A stretch of 64,000 nt of DNA from positions 2,974,001 to 3,038,000 of the forward strand of contig NZ_JACCBG010000001.1 in assembly GCF_013409645.1 (NCBI RefSeq), read 5' to 3'. Positions 62,477 to 64,000 of the stretch are shown piece by piece (position 1 is the stretch's first letter; each line of letters begins with the position of its first letter). The notes under the pieces were generated by a model. That model had not been told where the DNA came from, did no database searches, and was given only the letters and a program-made list of their open reading frames with translations. The position numbers and the translations under genes were made by a program. The DNA is from Nocardioides panaciterrulae. GTDB lineage: Bacteria > Actinomycetota > Actinomycetes > Propionibacteriales > Nocardioidaceae.

Positions 62477-63978
62477 GACCGCTCCCCCGCCTTCGACGAC
62501 CCCGACGACCCCGACGACTTCGACGACCCGCCCGACCGGGCGGACCTGCCGCCGGGCGTGCGCCCACGCGGCGCCCGGGGGCGGGCTCCGGAGGTGGTGT
62601 CGACCAGCTCGTCGAGCGCCTCGCGCAGGCAGGGCACCAGCAGGTCGGCGTCGGGCAGCAGGGCCCGGTCCGCGGTCAGCCCGTAGTAGACCCCGCCGTC
62701 GTAGGACGTGACGCCGATCGCGAGGCCGTGCCCGGGCAGCAGCGGGGGCACCGGGTAGGTGCGGACCATCCGGGCGCCGGCGGCGTAGAGCGGCGACTGC
62801 GGGCCGGGCACGTTGGTGACGCAGAGCTGGAAGCCGCGGCGCAGCTCCTCGGCGGCGACCCGGGAGCCGATGGCGTGGAAGGTCGCCGGGGCGAAGCCGG
62901 CGATGCCGGCGAGCCGGTTGGCGGCGACGCCGCGTCCGGTCTCGCGGTGGGCGAGGAAGGAGTACGACACCTGGTGCAGCCGCACCACGGGGCTGGGCTC
63001 CCCGACCGGCAGGTCGACGAAGTGCGGCGCGATCTGGCTGCCGAGCGAGGTGGCCTCGCGCTCCTCGTCGATGACCGAGACCGGGGCCAGGGCGCGGATC
63101 TGGCGCAGCTCGCGCGAGGAGTCCGGCCGCGACATCAGCCAGGCGCGCAGCGCACCGGCGACGGTGGCGAGCACCACGTCGTTGACGGTGCTGCCGTGGA
63201 CCCGGCTCACCGCCCGGTGGTCGGCGAGCTCGGTGCGCACCGCCAGCACCCACCGCTGCTGGGACAGCGGCCCGTTGATCGGGGTCTCCCGCTCGGGGTC
63301 GTGGCCGGCGAGGCCGCCGACGACCCGGGAGGTACGCCGGCTCGCGGCGTCGGCGCTGCGCAGCAGCGACCCGGCCCGGCTGCGCACCGTGTCCAGGGCG
63401 GTGCGGGGGTGCAGGGCGGTGTCCCGCGCCGCCTCGAGCAGCAGCGCGGGCGCCGAGGCGGGCCGGCCCGGGCGCCACTCGTCGGCGCCGAGCTCCTTGG
63501 GCTCGGGCGAGGTGTCGAGCAGCACCTGGCCGAGGTCGACGGTGTGCACCCCGTCCACGAGCACCTGGTGGGACTTCGACAGCAGCGCCACCCGGCCGTC
63601 GGCGAGGCCCTCGACGAAGTACATCTCCCACAGCGGGCGGCTGCGGTCCAGGGGCCGGGACACGATGCGGGCGACGAGCTCGCGCAGCTGGTCGAGGCTG
63701 CCCGGCCGCGGCAGCGCGGAGCGGCGTACGTGGTAGGCGAGGTCGAAGTGCTCGTCGTCGACCCACACCGGGTTCGCGAGCCGGCCCGGCACGGTCCGGA
63801 TCCGCTGCCGGTAGCGCGGGACGAACGAGATCCGCTCCTCGATCAGGCGCAGCAGCCGGTCGTGGTCGAAGCCGGACTCACCCGGGTCGAAGACCTCGAC
63901 GGTGGCGTTGTGCATGGGCGTCGAGGGGGACTCGGCGGCCAGGAAGGCCACGTCCCGCGGCCGCAGCCGCTCGCTCAT
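62473..63978 (-). CDS. WS/DGAT-type wax ester synthase/acyltransferase with altered active site
   Basis: A 501-residue protein of the wax ester synthase/diacylglycerol acyltransferase family. N-terminal segments (SPSTPMHNATVEVF, RLANPVWVDDEHFDLAYHVRRSALP) and NVPGPQSPLYAAGARM near the C-terminus are typical. The HHxxxDG catalytic motif reads HQVLVDG (137-143): the second His, thought to be the catalytic base, is Gln. Activity is therefore uncertain. AAGGG precedes the ATG. The C-terminus is low complexity (Ser/Gly/Arg rich). Confidence 0.85.
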   Translation of the reverse strand: MSERLRPRDVAFLAAESPSTPMHNATVEVFDPGESGFDHDRLLRLIEERISFVPRYRQRIRTVPGRLANPVWVDDEHFDLAYHVRRSALPRPGSLDQLRELVARIVSRPLDRSRPLWEMYFVEGLADGRVALLSKSHQVLVDGVHTVDLGQVLLDTSPEPKELGADEWRPGRPASAPALLLEAARDTALHPRTALDTVRSRAGSLLRSADAASRRTSRVVGGLAGHDPERETPINGPLSQQRWVLAVRTELADHRAVSRVHGSTVNDVVLATVAGALRAWLMSRPDSSRELRQIRALAPVSVIDEEREATSLGSQIAPHFVDLPVGEPSPVVRLHQVSYSFLAHRETGRGVAANRLAGIAGFAPATFHAIGSRVAAEELRRGFQLCVTNVPGPQSPLYAAGARMVRTYPVPPLLPGHGLAIGVTSYDGGVYYGLTADRALLPDADLLVPCLREALDELVDTTSGARPRAPRGRTPGGRSARSGGSSKSSGSSGSSKAGERS

Positions 63979-64000
63979 CTGTTGCCCTTTCGTCGCACCG

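Overview
The window is a stretch of very GC-rich chromosome from a high-GC Gram-positive bacterium (Actinomycetota). GTG starts, a Ku plus LigD-type end-joining set, an actinobacterial-type tmRNA tag, the 180-kDa NAD-glutamate dehydrogenase, a WS/DGAT acyltransferase and the prfB / ftsE / ftsX / M23 peptidase / smpB / ssrA neighbourhood all point this way. Gene content and protein flavour suggest Nocardioides or a close relative in the Nocardioidaceae. That assignment is inference; no marker gene search was possible.

Region by region. 1-3.3 kb: the 5' part of an ApbE-like flavin transferase and a small membrane protein, divergent across an 18-bp palindrome from an OmpR-type response regulator and histidine kinase. 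A C-terminal remnant of a sulfite-oxidase-type enzyme follows. 3.4-10.4 kb: accessory region with a nucleotidyltransferase, an orphan ABC peptide/solute-binding lipoprotein, an IS481-family element inserted into the loop of a hairpin, an ArsR-type regulator and a two-domain acetyltransferase. 10.5-20.6 kb: core cell biology on the minus strand: tmRNA (ssrA), a membrane/F420-type fusion protein, an amidohydrolase, SmpB, a LytM/M23 hydrolase, FtsX, FtsE, an amylosucrase, and RF2, with one lipoprotein on the plus strand. 20.8-25.5 kb: a compact Tad/Flp pilus operon (tadA, tadB, tadC, flp-like, three TadE/TadG-like pseudopilins). 25.6-32 kb: a secreted matrixin-like protease, a propeller-like membrane-anchored protein, a CYP102-like P450 without reductase, a GH32 fructosidase and a HAD phosphatase.

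32.2-40 kb looks like a regulatory and exopolysaccharide block. A LuxR-type protein with a degraded receiver is divergent from a membrane histidine kinase coupled to a canonical LuxR regulator. Then comes a polyprenyl-phosphate sugar transferase behind a 21-codon leader ORF, and a convergent operon with a protease-dead-looking S26 protein, an OmpR regulator and a histidine kinase with degraded motifs. A GC-rich motif is shared between the divergent regulator promoter and the sugar-transferase promoter. 40.1-44 kb: non-homologous end joining split into a LigD-type polymerase, an L,D-transpeptidase, a LigD-type ATP-dependent ligase and a divergent Ku. 43.9-45 kb: a VOC-family gene bracketed by two 22-bp-period tandem arrays in inverted orientation.

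45-64 kb: ABC-2 exporter pair, amidase, heterodimeric ABC exporter with one degenerate ATP site, the 1630-residue NAD-GDH, tryptophan dioxygenase, a DUF2505 protein, a tiny membrane protein, an old-yellow-enzyme reductase, a large palindromic REP-like element, PruA, a DUF6912-like protein and a WS/DGAT-type acyltransferase. GDH and PruA both feed glutamate/proline carbon into central metabolism; tmRNA and SmpB form the ribosome-rescue system; FtsEX and the M23 enzyme form a cell-wall hydrolysis unit. Nothing here is a clear known defence system. The most unusual items are the inverted 22-bp arrays, the IS-split hairpin, the leader ORF plus shared motif of the exopolysaccharide block, and several enzymes lacking key catalytic residues.
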